A DNA stretch of 64,000 bases from an uncultured Pseudomonadales bacterium (GTDB taxonomy: Bacteria > Pseudomonadota > Gammaproteobacteria > Pseudomonadales > Azotimanducaceae), in contig CAKZWF010000008.1 of NCBI GenBank assembly GCA_937921865.1, positions 83,638 to 147,637 of the forward strand. The letters are read 5' to 3'. The notes under the pieces were generated by a model. That model made no database searches and was not told the DNA's origin. It saw only the letters and a list, made by a program, of their open reading frames with translations. A program made the position numbers and the translations under genes. The stretch's first letter is position 1. Every line of letters starts with the position of its first letter. Of the stretch, positions 55,954 through 63,815 are shown piece by piece.

Positions 55954-56554
55954 GTTCCACCCGCAGGTTGCTCAATTGTGTTTCGATGTTGCGAGCGGTA
56001 ACCAGCAGTGCCTTCATGTCTTCGCGATGATGTCGTTCGTAGAATTGATTCAAGCCGGCTCCGGTGCCCAGAGTTTTCCCGAGCCGCATCAGATAACCGC
56101 CCATGCCGCCGATGATGGTTGTGGTCAGCGCCAGAAGAATGCCGCCGTCGACAAGCTTCTGCAGCACTGAGTCGGCGGAGTCGACAAGTGCTTCGCCGGG
56201 GTCGCCGAGCGCCGCCTGCAGGGAGCTGCGCATTCCGACCGCAGTCCAGATGACACCAATGCCGACAAACAGGTTTATCCACACATCCAGGAGCTGATCC
56301 AGTTCAACCACTTCGCTGAGCGGCGGATCGGCATCGAGAATGGCTCTCAGTCGAACCAGGTTCATCAGATACAGCGTCAGAACGACGCCGAACAGCCAGA
56401 CCGAATGCCCGAGGTTCAGGACTATCCAGCTGCCGAGCGTGGCTCGAGAAGAAACGCCGGACAGTTCCGGCGGCTCGACCAGCAGCAGAGCAATGAGGGC
56501 CAGCACCACACCGATGCCAGCACCCCAGCCGAATCCCCAGGCGCGCGTGGTCAC
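55943..56554 (-). CDS. MotA/TolQ/ExbB-like proton channel protein
   Basis: 203 residues with about four hydrophobic segments (9-28, 42-66, 92-110, 134-160). The last two and the link between them (GIGVIWTAVGMRSSLQAAL...LQKLVDGGILLALTTTIIGGMGG) carry the TolQ/ExbB channel pattern with small residues and threonines facing the pore. Directly followed by the ExbD-like gene, as in all such motors. It is shorter than MotA and lacks the MotA cytoplasmic charged loop. Confidence 0.78.
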   Translation of the reverse strand: MTTRAWGFGWGAGIGVVLALIALLLVEPPELSGVSSRATLGSWIVLNLGHSVWLFGVVLTLYLMNLVRLRAILDADPPLSEVVELDQLLDVWINLFVGIGVIWTAVGMRSSLQAALGDPGEALVDSADSVLQKLVDGGILLALTTTIIGGMGGYLMRLGKTLGTGAGLNQFYERHHREDMKALLVTARNIETQLSNLRVEHDS

Positions 56555-57093
56555 TGGGTCTTTCCTGCGCTGCAGGCACGACAGGTTGCCTCGAGGACCA
56601 GATCGGTCTCTTTGAGCAGGGTGTCGGCACGATAGAAACTGGCAGCATCAGCACTGGCGCGCATCAGTCCCAGCTCTTTGTCATGCAGTTCAGCCTGCAT
56701 GTCGGACATCACCTGACTTCGGACCGGGCAGGTTTGCGAACAGGTGTTGTAGTCACCCTGCAGCGAAACAAATTTGATGTTGAAGTATCGGTTGTACAGA
56801 CCCTCGGCCTGGCGACGACTGATCACGCCCATGTCATTGACGCGCATCAGATGATCGCTGAACAGCATCTTGTTGTCGGTATCCGGGTTTGCTTCGGCAA
56901 TTGTCAGCAGTGAATTAAAGTAGCTGTTGAAGTGATATTCGCACCCACTCGCCAGTTTGGTTTCCGCCGTGTTCATTGCGGTACCCAGATTCCCGCGCAG
57001 ATTTACCGCGCAGTGATCGGGTTGAGCGGTTGTACAGGCACCGAGAGTAACTGTGGACAACAAGGCAACTAACAGATAATTGAGTCGTGACAT
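56551..57093 (-). CDS. Lipoprotein of unknown function
   Basis: 180 residues from the ATG at 57093, fixed by GGAG 8 bp upstream. Lipobox LGAC near residue 19. The mature part is helical with six or more cysteines, including CSQTC and CRAC pairs that may form disulfides. No family recognised. Overlaps the ExbB-like gene by 4 bp. Confidence 0.78.
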   Translation of the reverse strand: MSRLNYLLVALLSTVTLGACTTAQPDHCAVNLRGNLGTAMNTAETKLASGCEYHFNSYFNSLLTIAEANPDTDNKMLFSDHLMRVNDMGVISRRQAEGLYNRYFNIKFVSLQGDYNTCSQTCPVRSQVMSDMQAELHDKELGLMRASADAASFYRADTLLKETDLVLEATCRACSAGKTQ

Positions 57094-57113
57094 TTCAAAT
57101 CTCCTGATCTGGA

Positions 57114-57953
57114 TCACATTGCCAACGGGCTGACAAAATCGGTTTCGCCGATGGCGTAGGGCGGGGCGGCGATGGCGTTCTCAGCCATGGATTCGCCGAA
57201 AAGAATTTCTTTTACGCCGCCAACAACGGCTGCCATTTCCGGCGTGATCATGCCGAATGACTGATTGAGCTGTTCCATCAGCGCAGCCCGACCGATCTCT
57301 TCCTGAGTTGCGGCAATCAGGTGTGCGGCTTCATCCATGTCCAGATAGATGTCGGAGGCGACTACGGCGAGAGACTTGCTGGCACCTTCCCGATTGGTGG
57401 AAACCAGGTTGTAGTACTGCTTGAAACGATCCGACAGGCGAACGCCCGAGCGGCCACGCAGTGCCGGACGCTCAGCCTCCTTAGCGCTGCCGGATTCGCC
57501 CAGCAGGGCGTTCTGCAGGGTTGTTGGCGTGGTGCGTTGGCCAAGTTCCTGGCGCAGTCGGGATTCCAGACTGTTGCGGGTATTGTTGACCGCTCGCTCC
57601 ATCTCGGGCAGGCGGTCGCTCATGATGTCGAGCATTTCGAGGTAAGTAGCGCCGAGCTGTTTGGCGATGCGATCGCAGCCCTGATCACCATCGGCGCCCT
57701 GGCACAGGCTTTCGGTATACAGCTGTTCCTGCATATCCAGTCGAGTAATAACTTCCTGCAGGTTGTTTTCCATGTCTTCGGCAACCTGCCCGGTCTCTCT
57801 GATGTCTTCGAGAACCGTTGTCGGAAACAATCTGACAACAGGGCCGGAGACACCCGCGTTGGCGCCAGGTGCGCCCAGCGTCAGCAATGCCAGCAGCGTG
57901 ACGGCATAGATCAGATCGCTGGGTCTGGTGGTGGTGAACTTACGAGGCAACAT
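57114..57953 (-). CDS. Exported helical protein of unknown function
   Basis: 279 residues from the ATG at 57953 with GGAGG 9 bp upstream. Signal peptide (about 14-34, ending NAG). The mature part is almost all helix, with a coiled-coil-like stretch (50-140) and one disulfide-capable pair C85/C94 (LCQGADGDQGCDR). The frame runs on to 58148 but that part overlaps the next gene. Part of the envelope operon. Confidence 0.75.
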   Translation of the reverse strand: MLPRKFTTTRPSDLIYAVTLLALLTLGAPGANAGVSGPVVRLFPTTVLEDIRETGQVAEDMENNLQEVITRLDMQEQLYTESLCQGADGDQGCDRIAKQLGATYLEMLDIMSDRLPEMERAVNNTRNSLESRLRQELGQRTTPTTLQNALLGESGSAKEAERPALRGRSGVRLSDRFKQYYNLVSTNREGASKSLAVVASDIYLDMDEAAHLIAATQEEIGRAALMEQLNQSFGMITPEMAAVVGGVKEILFGESMAENAIAAPPYAIGETDFVSPLAM

Positions 57954-58050
57954 GTGATCTTCCTCCGAAGATGAACTTATGAGTGCAACGTTAGATGACG
58001 CTGCATGAACGAAAACTGAATCGAGGTTGTTCAAGAACATTGGTAGCTGG

Positions 58051-58650
58051 TCAAATCTGATCAGCGGGCGACAGCTGCACCCGCACTCGGATCTGTTCGC
58101 CGGGGTGTTTGTCGAGCTGTTTACTGAATTGTTCTCCGGCGTATTCATAGACTACGTGGTAGCCGTCAACCTGCTCCACGGTTTCGCGATCGTAGGTGGT
58201 GTAGCAGTCGCGTCTGACCGGTTGGGCGTAGACTTTCTGGTGACGACGATCCCGCGCGATATCGTTGGCAATGGAAGAACCTGCCAGCGCACCAACCACG
58301 GTCAGGATTTTTTTGCCGCTGCCGCCACCGAACTGGTTACCGATCAACCCGCCAACCAGCCCGCCGATCAGTCCGGGCATGAAACGCTGTTCGTGTCGTT
58401 GGTGACGATCCTGCCGCTCGCTGTAGTAGTGGGGATGACGAGCCTGGGGTTGTTCAGAGCAGTGCTGGGTTGGTCGCTCAACTTCAAACTGCGAAACGAT
58501 CGGATCGACGCTGAGAACCGGAGCCATTACATAGTAGTCGGCGGCATTGGCCTGGTGTGCCAGGGTCAACAGCGTCATCAGTGCGCTCAATTTGAGCGAT
58601 CCTCGGCGGCGGTGGCTGCCAGTGAAGGAGTTGTCAGTTATCGTTCTCAT
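58051..58650 (-). CDS. Glycine-zipper (17-kDa-antigen-like) envelope protein
   Basis: About 199 residues from the ATG at 58650 (AGAGG before it); the frame starts at 58695. Signal segment ends NAA (about 38), followed by a short conserved beta domain, a His-rich stretch, and the glycine zipper MPGLIGGLVGGLIGNQFGGG...VVGALAGSSIAND typical of SlyB/17-kDa antigens, which inserts in or spans a membrane. The C-terminal domain (DCYTTYDRETVEQVDGYHVVYEY...) has a paralog at the other end of the operon. First gene of the operon. Confidence 0.85.
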   Translation of the reverse strand: MRTITDNSFTGSHRRRGSLKLSALMTLLTLAHQANAADYYVMAPVLSVDPIVSQFEVERPTQHCSEQPQARHPHYYSERQDRHQRHEQRFMPGLIGGLVGGLIGNQFGGGSGKKILTVVGALAGSSIANDIARDRRHQKVYAQPVRRDCYTTYDRETVEQVDGYHVVYEYAGEQFSKQLDKHPGEQIRVRVQLSPADQI

Positions 58651-58746
58651 CTGTCCTCTCCGAAATCCCAGGCGTTTCTGGATAGTTCGGATCATAGGAG
58701 GCGCTAACTAAACGCAAGCTGAACGACCATCCCGTGGAGGTGTGAA

Positions 58747-59331
58747 TTGAGTGAACTGGATCGGAAAAAGTGGAATTCCCGCTACGCGCAGAGGGCGTAT
58801 GCCGGGCGCACTCATCCGAGCGAGTTGCTGGTGAACGCACTTGAGGAGTGGCCAGAACAGGGAGGTCGGGCGTTGGATATAGCCTGCGGTGCGGGTCGTA
58901 ACGCGTTGTATATGGCGGAACGCGGCTTCCAGGTCACCGCGATGGATATTTCGGCCGAGGCGCTGAATACGGCCCGGCGGACTGCGGCTGAGAACGGCCT
59001 GAGCGTGCAATGGCTGGAGCAGGATCTGGATGAACTGGGGGAGATTGAAGGAGCTTTTGCGCTTATCTGCATGGTGCGCTACGTCAATGCGCCGTTGTTG
59101 AACCTCGCGGTTCAATCCCTGGCACCCGGAGGTTTGCTTGTTGTCGAGCAACACCTGCGTACTGAGGCTGCGGTGATCGGTCCGAATAATCCAGCTTTTC
59201 GAGTGAAACCCGGTGAACTTGGCCGACAGGCCTCTGGGCTTGAACTCCTGCACCATTTCGAGGGCGTCACTGCGGACCCGGATGGCCGATCGGTAGCATT
59301 GGCAAGATTGATTGCACGCCGCGGTGATTGA
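58747..59331 (+). CDS. SAM-dependent methyltransferase, TehB-like
   Basis: 194-residue class-I methyltransferase. Motif I is ALDIACGAGRNALYMAERG, with MDISAEAL as motif II; the start (WNSRYA) is that of the TehB/thiopurine-methyltransferase-like group. The start codon is TTG, set by GGAGGTG 4 bp upstream. Substrate unknown; TehB relatives methylate tellurite, selenite or thiols. Confidence 0.87.
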   Translation: MSELDRKKWNSRYAQRAYAGRTHPSELLVNALEEWPEQGGRALDIACGAGRNALYMAERGFQVTAMDISAEALNTARRTAAENGLSVQWLEQDLDELGEIEGAFALICMVRYVNAPLLNLAVQSLAPGGLLVVEQHLRTEAAVIGPNNPAFRVKPGELGRQASGLELLHHFEGVTADPDGRSVALARLIARRGD

Positions 59332-59341
59332 TCGAGGTGCG

Positions 59342-59399
59342 GTACGGCTTAACCGTAATGTATATAATATTAGACATTAGGTAATGTAAAACGTACATT
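59342..59399 (+). promoter_or_regulatory. Promoter with repeated AATGT/ACATT half-sites
   Basis: TATAAT at 59363-59368 is embedded in four alternating half-sites: AATGT 59357, ACATT 59374, AATGT 59383, ACATT 59395. The middle pair is a perfect palindrome ACATTA-GG-TAATGT, and TACGG-CTTAA-CCGTA lies at 59343-59357. The HTH protein encoded just downstream is the natural candidate repressor. Confidence 0.6.
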
Positions 59400-59417
59400 G
59401 AGTACGGTTATATATAC

Positions 59418-59876
59418 ATGGTGTCTGAAAATATGGACGTTTCTTTTAAAGAAAAGAGTGCGGCAATCTCTCTGGTGGCGGTTCTGGGGGTTTACGGTTA
59501 CTACTTCTACTTCGTTTTCCTGGGAACCGGACCGGCCTCACCTGAAGAAATGCTGTTCTCGATGATGGCACTGGTAGTGGTTCTGGTGATTGTGGAAGTC
59601 GCTTTCCACATCGTTGTGGCAGTGCTCAGTCCCCGTGAAGCCAATGCGGCAGAAGATGAGCGGGAACGGCTGATTGCACTGAAGGCCTATCGGGTCAGCT
59701 ATCTGCTGATGAGCGCGGGCGCGCTGTTGGTGCTGGGTCGAATTCTTTTCGGCAGCGTTGTTGAGCTGGAACAGGTAACGCTGCGCGGCATTGCCAACCT
59801 GCTGCTGTTTGCGTTGGTACTCGCGGAAGCTGGTCGTTATAGCGCCGCCATTTACCATTTCCGCCGGGGTGTGTGA
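59418..59876 (+). CDS. Small four-helix membrane protein (DUF2178-like)
   Basis: 152 residues with four hydrophobic segments (15-35, 43-67, 90-108, 118-138) and a central DERERLI motif in the cytoplasmic loop, as in the DUF2178 family that accompanies YozG-type regulators. Overlaps the regulator gene by 4 bp. Function unknown. Confidence 0.8.
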   Translation: MVSENMDVSFKEKSAAISLVAVLGVYGYYFYFVFLGTGPASPEEMLFSMMALVVVLVIVEVAFHIVVAVLSPREANAAEDERERLIALKAYRVSYLLMSAGALLVLGRILFGSVVELEQVTLRGIANLLLFALVLAEAGRYSAAIYHFRRGV

Positions 59877-60136
59877 TGGCGTCACGAGCGCTGCCGATCA
59901 TCAATTCGATCCGACGTTTGCGATTCGACGCCGAGGAGATGACCCAACAGGCGCTGGCCGAACGGGTTGGTGTCACCCGGCAGACGATTAATGCCATTGA
60001 AAGCGGCAAATATTCGCCCTCATTAGAAGTGGCGTTTCGAATTGCTCAGGTATTCGATGTGGCGCTGGGTGAGGTCTTTAAATACCAGCCCCAAGTGTCA
60101 GAAGAGGTGTCAGAAGAGGCCTCAGAGCAAACATGA
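59873..60136 (+). CDS. HTH transcriptional regulator (YozG-like)
   Basis: 87 residues with an XRE-family helix-turn-helix ([21 protein letters not shown], within residues 20-40) followed by [24 protein letters not shown], the usual YozG pattern. The C terminus has a short SEE repeat. Translationally coupled to the membrane protein; probably autoregulates through the operator-like repeats upstream. Confidence 0.92.
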   Translation: MMASRALPIINSIRRLRFDAEEMTQQALAERVGVTRQTINAIESGKYSPSLEVAFRIAQVFDVALGEVFKYQPQVSEEVSEEASEQT

Positions 60137-60176
60137 GGTAGACTGCTGGCTTGTCGATTAGCTGGCGGAGATGTAG

Positions 60177-61382
60177 ATGCATCTGTCTGCAGAAACGGTT
60201 CGCTGTGACCTGGACCTGGCGCTCTATTCACGGCTGCTTGAAGACCTCACAGTAAAACGGGTCAATGAACAGCTCGCTCGGCTGGACAAAGAAGGTGGGC
60301 AACCCAGTCTGCGGCGTCGGCTGTTGTCGACGTCAGTCCGGCTCAGTCCGGCGATGGCGCCTGACCTGCACACTATGGCGCAGGAATGTGCCGAGCGGCT
60401 TGAACTCGGCATTGAACTGGAACTCTATGTCTACTCGTCGCCGGTATACAACGCGATGTGTTTCAAGCCTGAAGCGGACCGGCTCTACGTCATGTTCGCA
60501 TCCAGCCTGCTGGAAACCTTCACCGGCAACGAACTGAAATTTGTCATTGGCCACGAACTGGGACATCACGTTTATCGGCATCATGACGTACCCATCGGTT
60601 TCATTCTGCAGGGCCAGCAGCGACCGGATCCCCGCCTGGCGCTGGATCTGTTTACCTGGTCGCGCTATGCGGAGATTTCTGCCGACCGCGCCGGCGCTCA
60701 CTGTGCGGGTGATCTCACCGCTGTGTCGCGGGCGCTGTTCATGTTGGCATCCGGACTGTCTGGCAGCACCATCCGGTTTGATCTGGAGGATTTTCTCAGC
60801 CAGGTCGACGCGATGCAGGTGGAGGATGCGCTGCCCGGTCAGAACGCGCCGAAAGAAGACTGGTTTTCTACTCATCCGTTCAGCCCGTTGCGGGTCAAAG
60901 CCCTGCAGCTGTTCCACCAATCCACGCTCGCGGGTGGAACCATGAGCAAAGCGGATCTGGAGATTGAAGTTCAGAGCGTGATGAGCCTGATGGAACCGAA
61001 CTACCTCGACGGCCGCACGGAGACCGCAGAGAGCATGCGGCGGCTGCTGTTTGCCGGTTCGCTGCTGGTTGCCAATGCTGACGGCAAAATCAGCACGGAA
61101 GAAATTGCTGTGTTTGAAAAGTTCTTCGGCAAAGGCGCATTTAAAGACGATCTGGATCTGGTTGCACTGGCAGCCGATCTGGACAGTCGCGTGCAGCAGG
61201 TGCGCACCCTTGCTTCATCTCCACAAGCTCTGCAGATAATGCGCGATCTGTGTCTGGTCGCCAGGGTGGAGGGGCACAGCTCTGATGCCGGGCGGGCGGT
61301 GCTTGATCGGATTGCTGATGGTCTCGAAATCACCCGTGGCTTCATTTGTCATAACATGGATGCCAAGCTGGAAATGGATTGA
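60177..61382 (+). CDS. M48 metallopeptidase with C-terminal TerB-like domain
   Basis: 401 residues without signal or membrane helix. Zinc site HELGHH (H126, E127, H130) and the third ligand in SADRAG (about 166-171), plus the family's STHPFSPLRVKAL segment. Residues 285-395 (SMRRLLFAGSLLVANADGKISTEEIAVFEKF) form a TerB-like domain. Most M48 peptidases are membrane-bound, so a soluble form fused to TerB is uncommon. A lipoprotein gene overlaps its end. Confidence 0.85.
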   Translation: MHLSAETVRCDLDLALYSRLLEDLTVKRVNEQLARLDKEGGQPSLRRRLLSTSVRLSPAMAPDLHTMAQECAERLELGIELELYVYSSPVYNAMCFKPEADRLYVMFASSLLETFTGNELKFVIGHELGHHVYRHHDVPIGFILQGQQRPDPRLALDLFTWSRYAEISADRAGAHCAGDLTAVSRALFMLASGLSGSTIRFDLEDFLSQVDAMQVEDALPGQNAPKEDWFSTHPFSPLRVKALQLFHQSTLAGGTMSKADLEIEVQSVMSLMEPNYLDGRTETAESMRRLLFAGSLLVANADGKISTEEIAVFEKFFGKGAFKDDLDLVALAADLDSRVQQVRTLASSPQALQIMRDLCLVARVEGHSSDAGRAVLDRIADGLEITRGFICHNMDAKLEMD

Positions 61383-61627
61383 GAGTTCGTAACGTTAAAA
61401 CTCTGCTGCTGCTCGCAGCGGTTATGCTGGCCGGGTGTGGCTACTCCGAGGCGGAGCTGGAAGGCGCTTATCGGGACGGTCACCGGGCTGGGATCATCTG
61501 GTGTAAACGATTGGGTGATCCTCCACAGGTTGATCTCGATGAGGAACTGCTGGCGCGCTGGCGTGAAGGCTTCATCGAATCTACGTCACTGCAGTGCGCG
61601 AGCGAAGCCCGGAAGCTTGAGTTCTAG
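61379..61627 (+). CDS. Small lipoprotein
   Basis: 82 residues; hydrophobic signal KTLLLLAAVMLAGC with the lipid cysteine near residue 20, then a short charged domain with two more cysteines. The TTG start overlaps the peptidase stop by 4 bp. No family recognised. Confidence 0.75.
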   Translation: MRVRNVKTLLLLAAVMLAGCGYSEAELEGAYRDGHRAGIIWCKRLGDPPQVDLDEELLARWREGFIESTSLQCASEARKLEF

Positions 61628-61678
61628 ATCCCGGTTCCGATCAGCGCCGCAGGAGACCTGACAATCTGCTCCAATCCA

Positions 61679-62368
61679 TCACCCCAGCGCAAACTCGATT
61701 GCAGCTTGTGCATGCAGAGACGTGGTGTCGAAGGTCGGTACGTTGAAGTCGCTGGCAGCGACCAGAAGCGCAACTTCCGTGCAGCCTAGGATCACGCTGT
61801 CCGCACCCAGTTCGATGGCCCGAGCGACTATATCCAGATACGCCCGTTTGGAAGCAGGCAGTACCAGTCCCTGACACAGCTCATCGTAGATCACCCGATG
61901 GACCGATTCGCGATCTAAACGCTGCGGAATCAGAGCGGTTACGCCATTTTTGCGCAGGCGATCCCGATAGAAAGCCTCTTCCATTGTGTATTTTGTGGCC
62001 AACAGCAGCGGTGCCCGCGCGCCGCGCTCATTAACCGCCTGTGCAGTTACGTCAGCGATGTGGAGCAGCGGGATGGTCAGTGCCGAAGCGACCTCGTCAG
62101 CCATTCTGTGCATGGTGTTGGTGCCGATCAGCAGGCAGTCGGCCCCTGCCGATTCGAGATTTTCGGCAGCCGCCACCATCAGTTCGGTTGCTCGGTGCCA
62201 ATCGCCCTGATTCTGCAGGGCTTCTATTTCGGCGAAGTTAAAAGAGTACAGCAGAATTTTTGCAGAGTGCAGGCCACCGAGTCGCTGCCGCGTCATTCGA
62301 TTCAGCAGAGTGTAGTAGCTGACCGTGCTCTCCCAGCTCATGCCGCCGAGCAACCCGATGGTTTTCAT
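61679..62368 (-). CDS. Aspartate/glutamate racemase, YgeA-like
   Basis: 229 residues, close to E. coli YgeA (MKTIGLLGGMSWEST; RLGGLHSA; TKYTMEEAFY). Of the usual two catalytic cysteines only the second is present (ILGCTEVALL); the first position is T in GTNTMH. The same Thr/Cys pair is described for the L-specific YgeA racemase, so this is a subfamily trait rather than damage. It makes D-amino acids or interconverts L- and D-Glu/Asp. Confidence 0.9.
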   Translation of the reverse strand: MKTIGLLGGMSWESTVSYYTLLNRMTRQRLGGLHSAKILLYSFNFAEIEALQNQGDWHRATELMVAAAENLESAGADCLLIGTNTMHRMADEVASALTIPLLHIADVTAQAVNERGARAPLLLATKYTMEEAFYRDRLRKNGVTALIPQRLDRESVHRVIYDELCQGLVLPASKRAYLDIVARAIELGADSVILGCTEVALLVAASDFNVPTFDTTSLHAQAAIEFALG

Positions 62369-62445
62369 ACTGACAGCCTAGCAACACTGTCGATTCTCCG
62401 GCAATGATCAGGTAGTTTGGCTGCTTAACCCATCTGGAGCCCCCA

Positions 62446-63744
62446 TTGCCCCGTTTCGTTCTGCCTGGCTTTACGTTTGTTCTTGCAGCCTTCGCTGTTT
62501 GCGCGCTCGCCGACCCCACTGCTGATTCAGCTCACGACACCGACTACAGCGCTGAAATCCTCGCGCTTGCCGAGCGACCCGAGGTACGTAAAGCGTTTGA
62601 TCTGATTGCCACTGGGGAACGAGCCAGCGATCGTCAGCTGATCACCCTGACCGAAATTCCGGCACCTCCGTTTGGCGAAGCAGTCCGCGCTCAGCAATAC
62701 GCACAAATGCTTCGGGACCTGGGCATGAAAGAAGTCGCGGTAGATGAGGTTGGCAATGTCCTCGCCTATTGGCGCGGCAGCGGCGGTGATCATACCGTTG
62801 CGATAGTTGCCCATCTGGATACTGTTTTCCCGGCTGCCACCGATGTCAGCGTACGTCGTGAAGGTGATCGGTTTTATGCTCCTGGCATCGGCGACAATTC
62901 GCGGGGTCTGGTGCTGATGCTGTCGATGATCAGAGCCCTGCGTGATGCACAGCTGGGCACCCGCGGAGACATTCTGTTCGTCGCATCAGTGGGTGAAGAA
63001 GGAATTGGCGATCTGCGCGGGGTAAAACATCTGTTTCGGGAAGGTGGGCCCGACATTGATGAGCTGATTGCCGTGGATGGTGGTAACGATGCCCGCGTAC
63101 TCAATCATGCGATCGGATCTTATCGCTACCGGCTCAGTTTCAGTGGTCCCGGCGGCCACTCCTGGGGTGCTTTCGGGATGGCCAATCCAGCCCATGCCCT
63201 GGCCAGCGCCATTCACTATTTCACGATGGAAGCGAGTGACCTGGTTCAGACCGGACCTCGCACCAGCTATAACATTGGCCGGATCGGTGGAGGTACATCG
63301 GTCAACTCAATCCCGTTCGAAAGCTGGGCGGAAATCGATCTGCGATCAGAAGACCCAGATCAGTTGCAGGTGCTTGACGCGATCTTTCAACGGGCGGTTT
63401 CCCGTTCGCTGGTTGAACACAACGAATCGAGAACCCGAGGCCAGGCGCTGACCGTGCAGGTTAAAGCCATCGGTCGTCGACCGTCCGGCAAAGTGGCGAC
63501 GCAGACTCCGTTGATACAGCGCGCGCTGGCAGTGACCCGCTACTTCGGTATTGAACCGCTGCTGGGTTCCGGCTCCACAGATGCCAATGTGCCCATTGCG
63601 CGCGGTATTCCGGCCACCACCATCAGTCGCGGCGGGATCAGCGGTGGTGCGCACTCTCTCGGCGAATGGTGGTCACCCCGAAATAGCGAACTGGGTGTTC
63701 AGAAAGCGCTGCTGCTGACCCTGGCAAGCGTGGGATTGGAATAA
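62446..63744 (+). CDS. Exported M20-family metallopeptidase
   Basis: 432 residues with a signal peptide (1-23, ending LAD). Metal ligands appear in VAHLDTVFP (H, first D), GIGDNSRGL (bridging D) and GEEG (catalytic and ligand E), and HSLGEWW near the end. The lid domain is at about 215-330. A TTG start. Likely a periplasmic or secreted aminoacyl or dipeptide hydrolase; divergent from the racemase. Confidence 0.88.
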   Translation: MPRFVLPGFTFVLAAFAVCALADPTADSAHDTDYSAEILALAERPEVRKAFDLIATGERASDRQLITLTEIPAPPFGEAVRAQQYAQMLRDLGMKEVAVDEVGNVLAYWRGSGGDHTVAIVAHLDTVFPAATDVSVRREGDRFYAPGIGDNSRGLVLMLSMIRALRDAQLGTRGDILFVASVGEEGIGDLRGVKHLFREGGPDIDELIAVDGGNDARVLNHAIGSYRYRLSFSGPGGHSWGAFGMANPAHALASAIHYFTMEASDLVQTGPRTSYNIGRIGGGTSVNSIPFESWAEIDLRSEDPDQLQVLDAIFQRAVSRSLVEHNESRTRGQALTVQVKAIGRRPSGKVATQTPLIQRALAVTRYFGIEPLLGSGSTDANVPIARGIPATTISRGGISGGAHSLGEWWSPRNSELGVQKALLLTLASVGLE

Positions 63745-63815
63745 TCGACTTGTCGCCCGCCTGCTGGCTGCGTAGGGTCTGAGCCGTTTTCCCGTATAGC
63801 GTCTTGGATAGTGAT

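Noticed and set aside
52067..58650. Identification of the envelope operon as Tol-Pal, flagellar stator, TonB system or Zorya defence.
   Set aside because: No Pal/OmpA-type peptidoglycan-binding domain, TolB, TonB, MotB or Zorya helicase is present, and the ExbD-like periplasmic domain differs.
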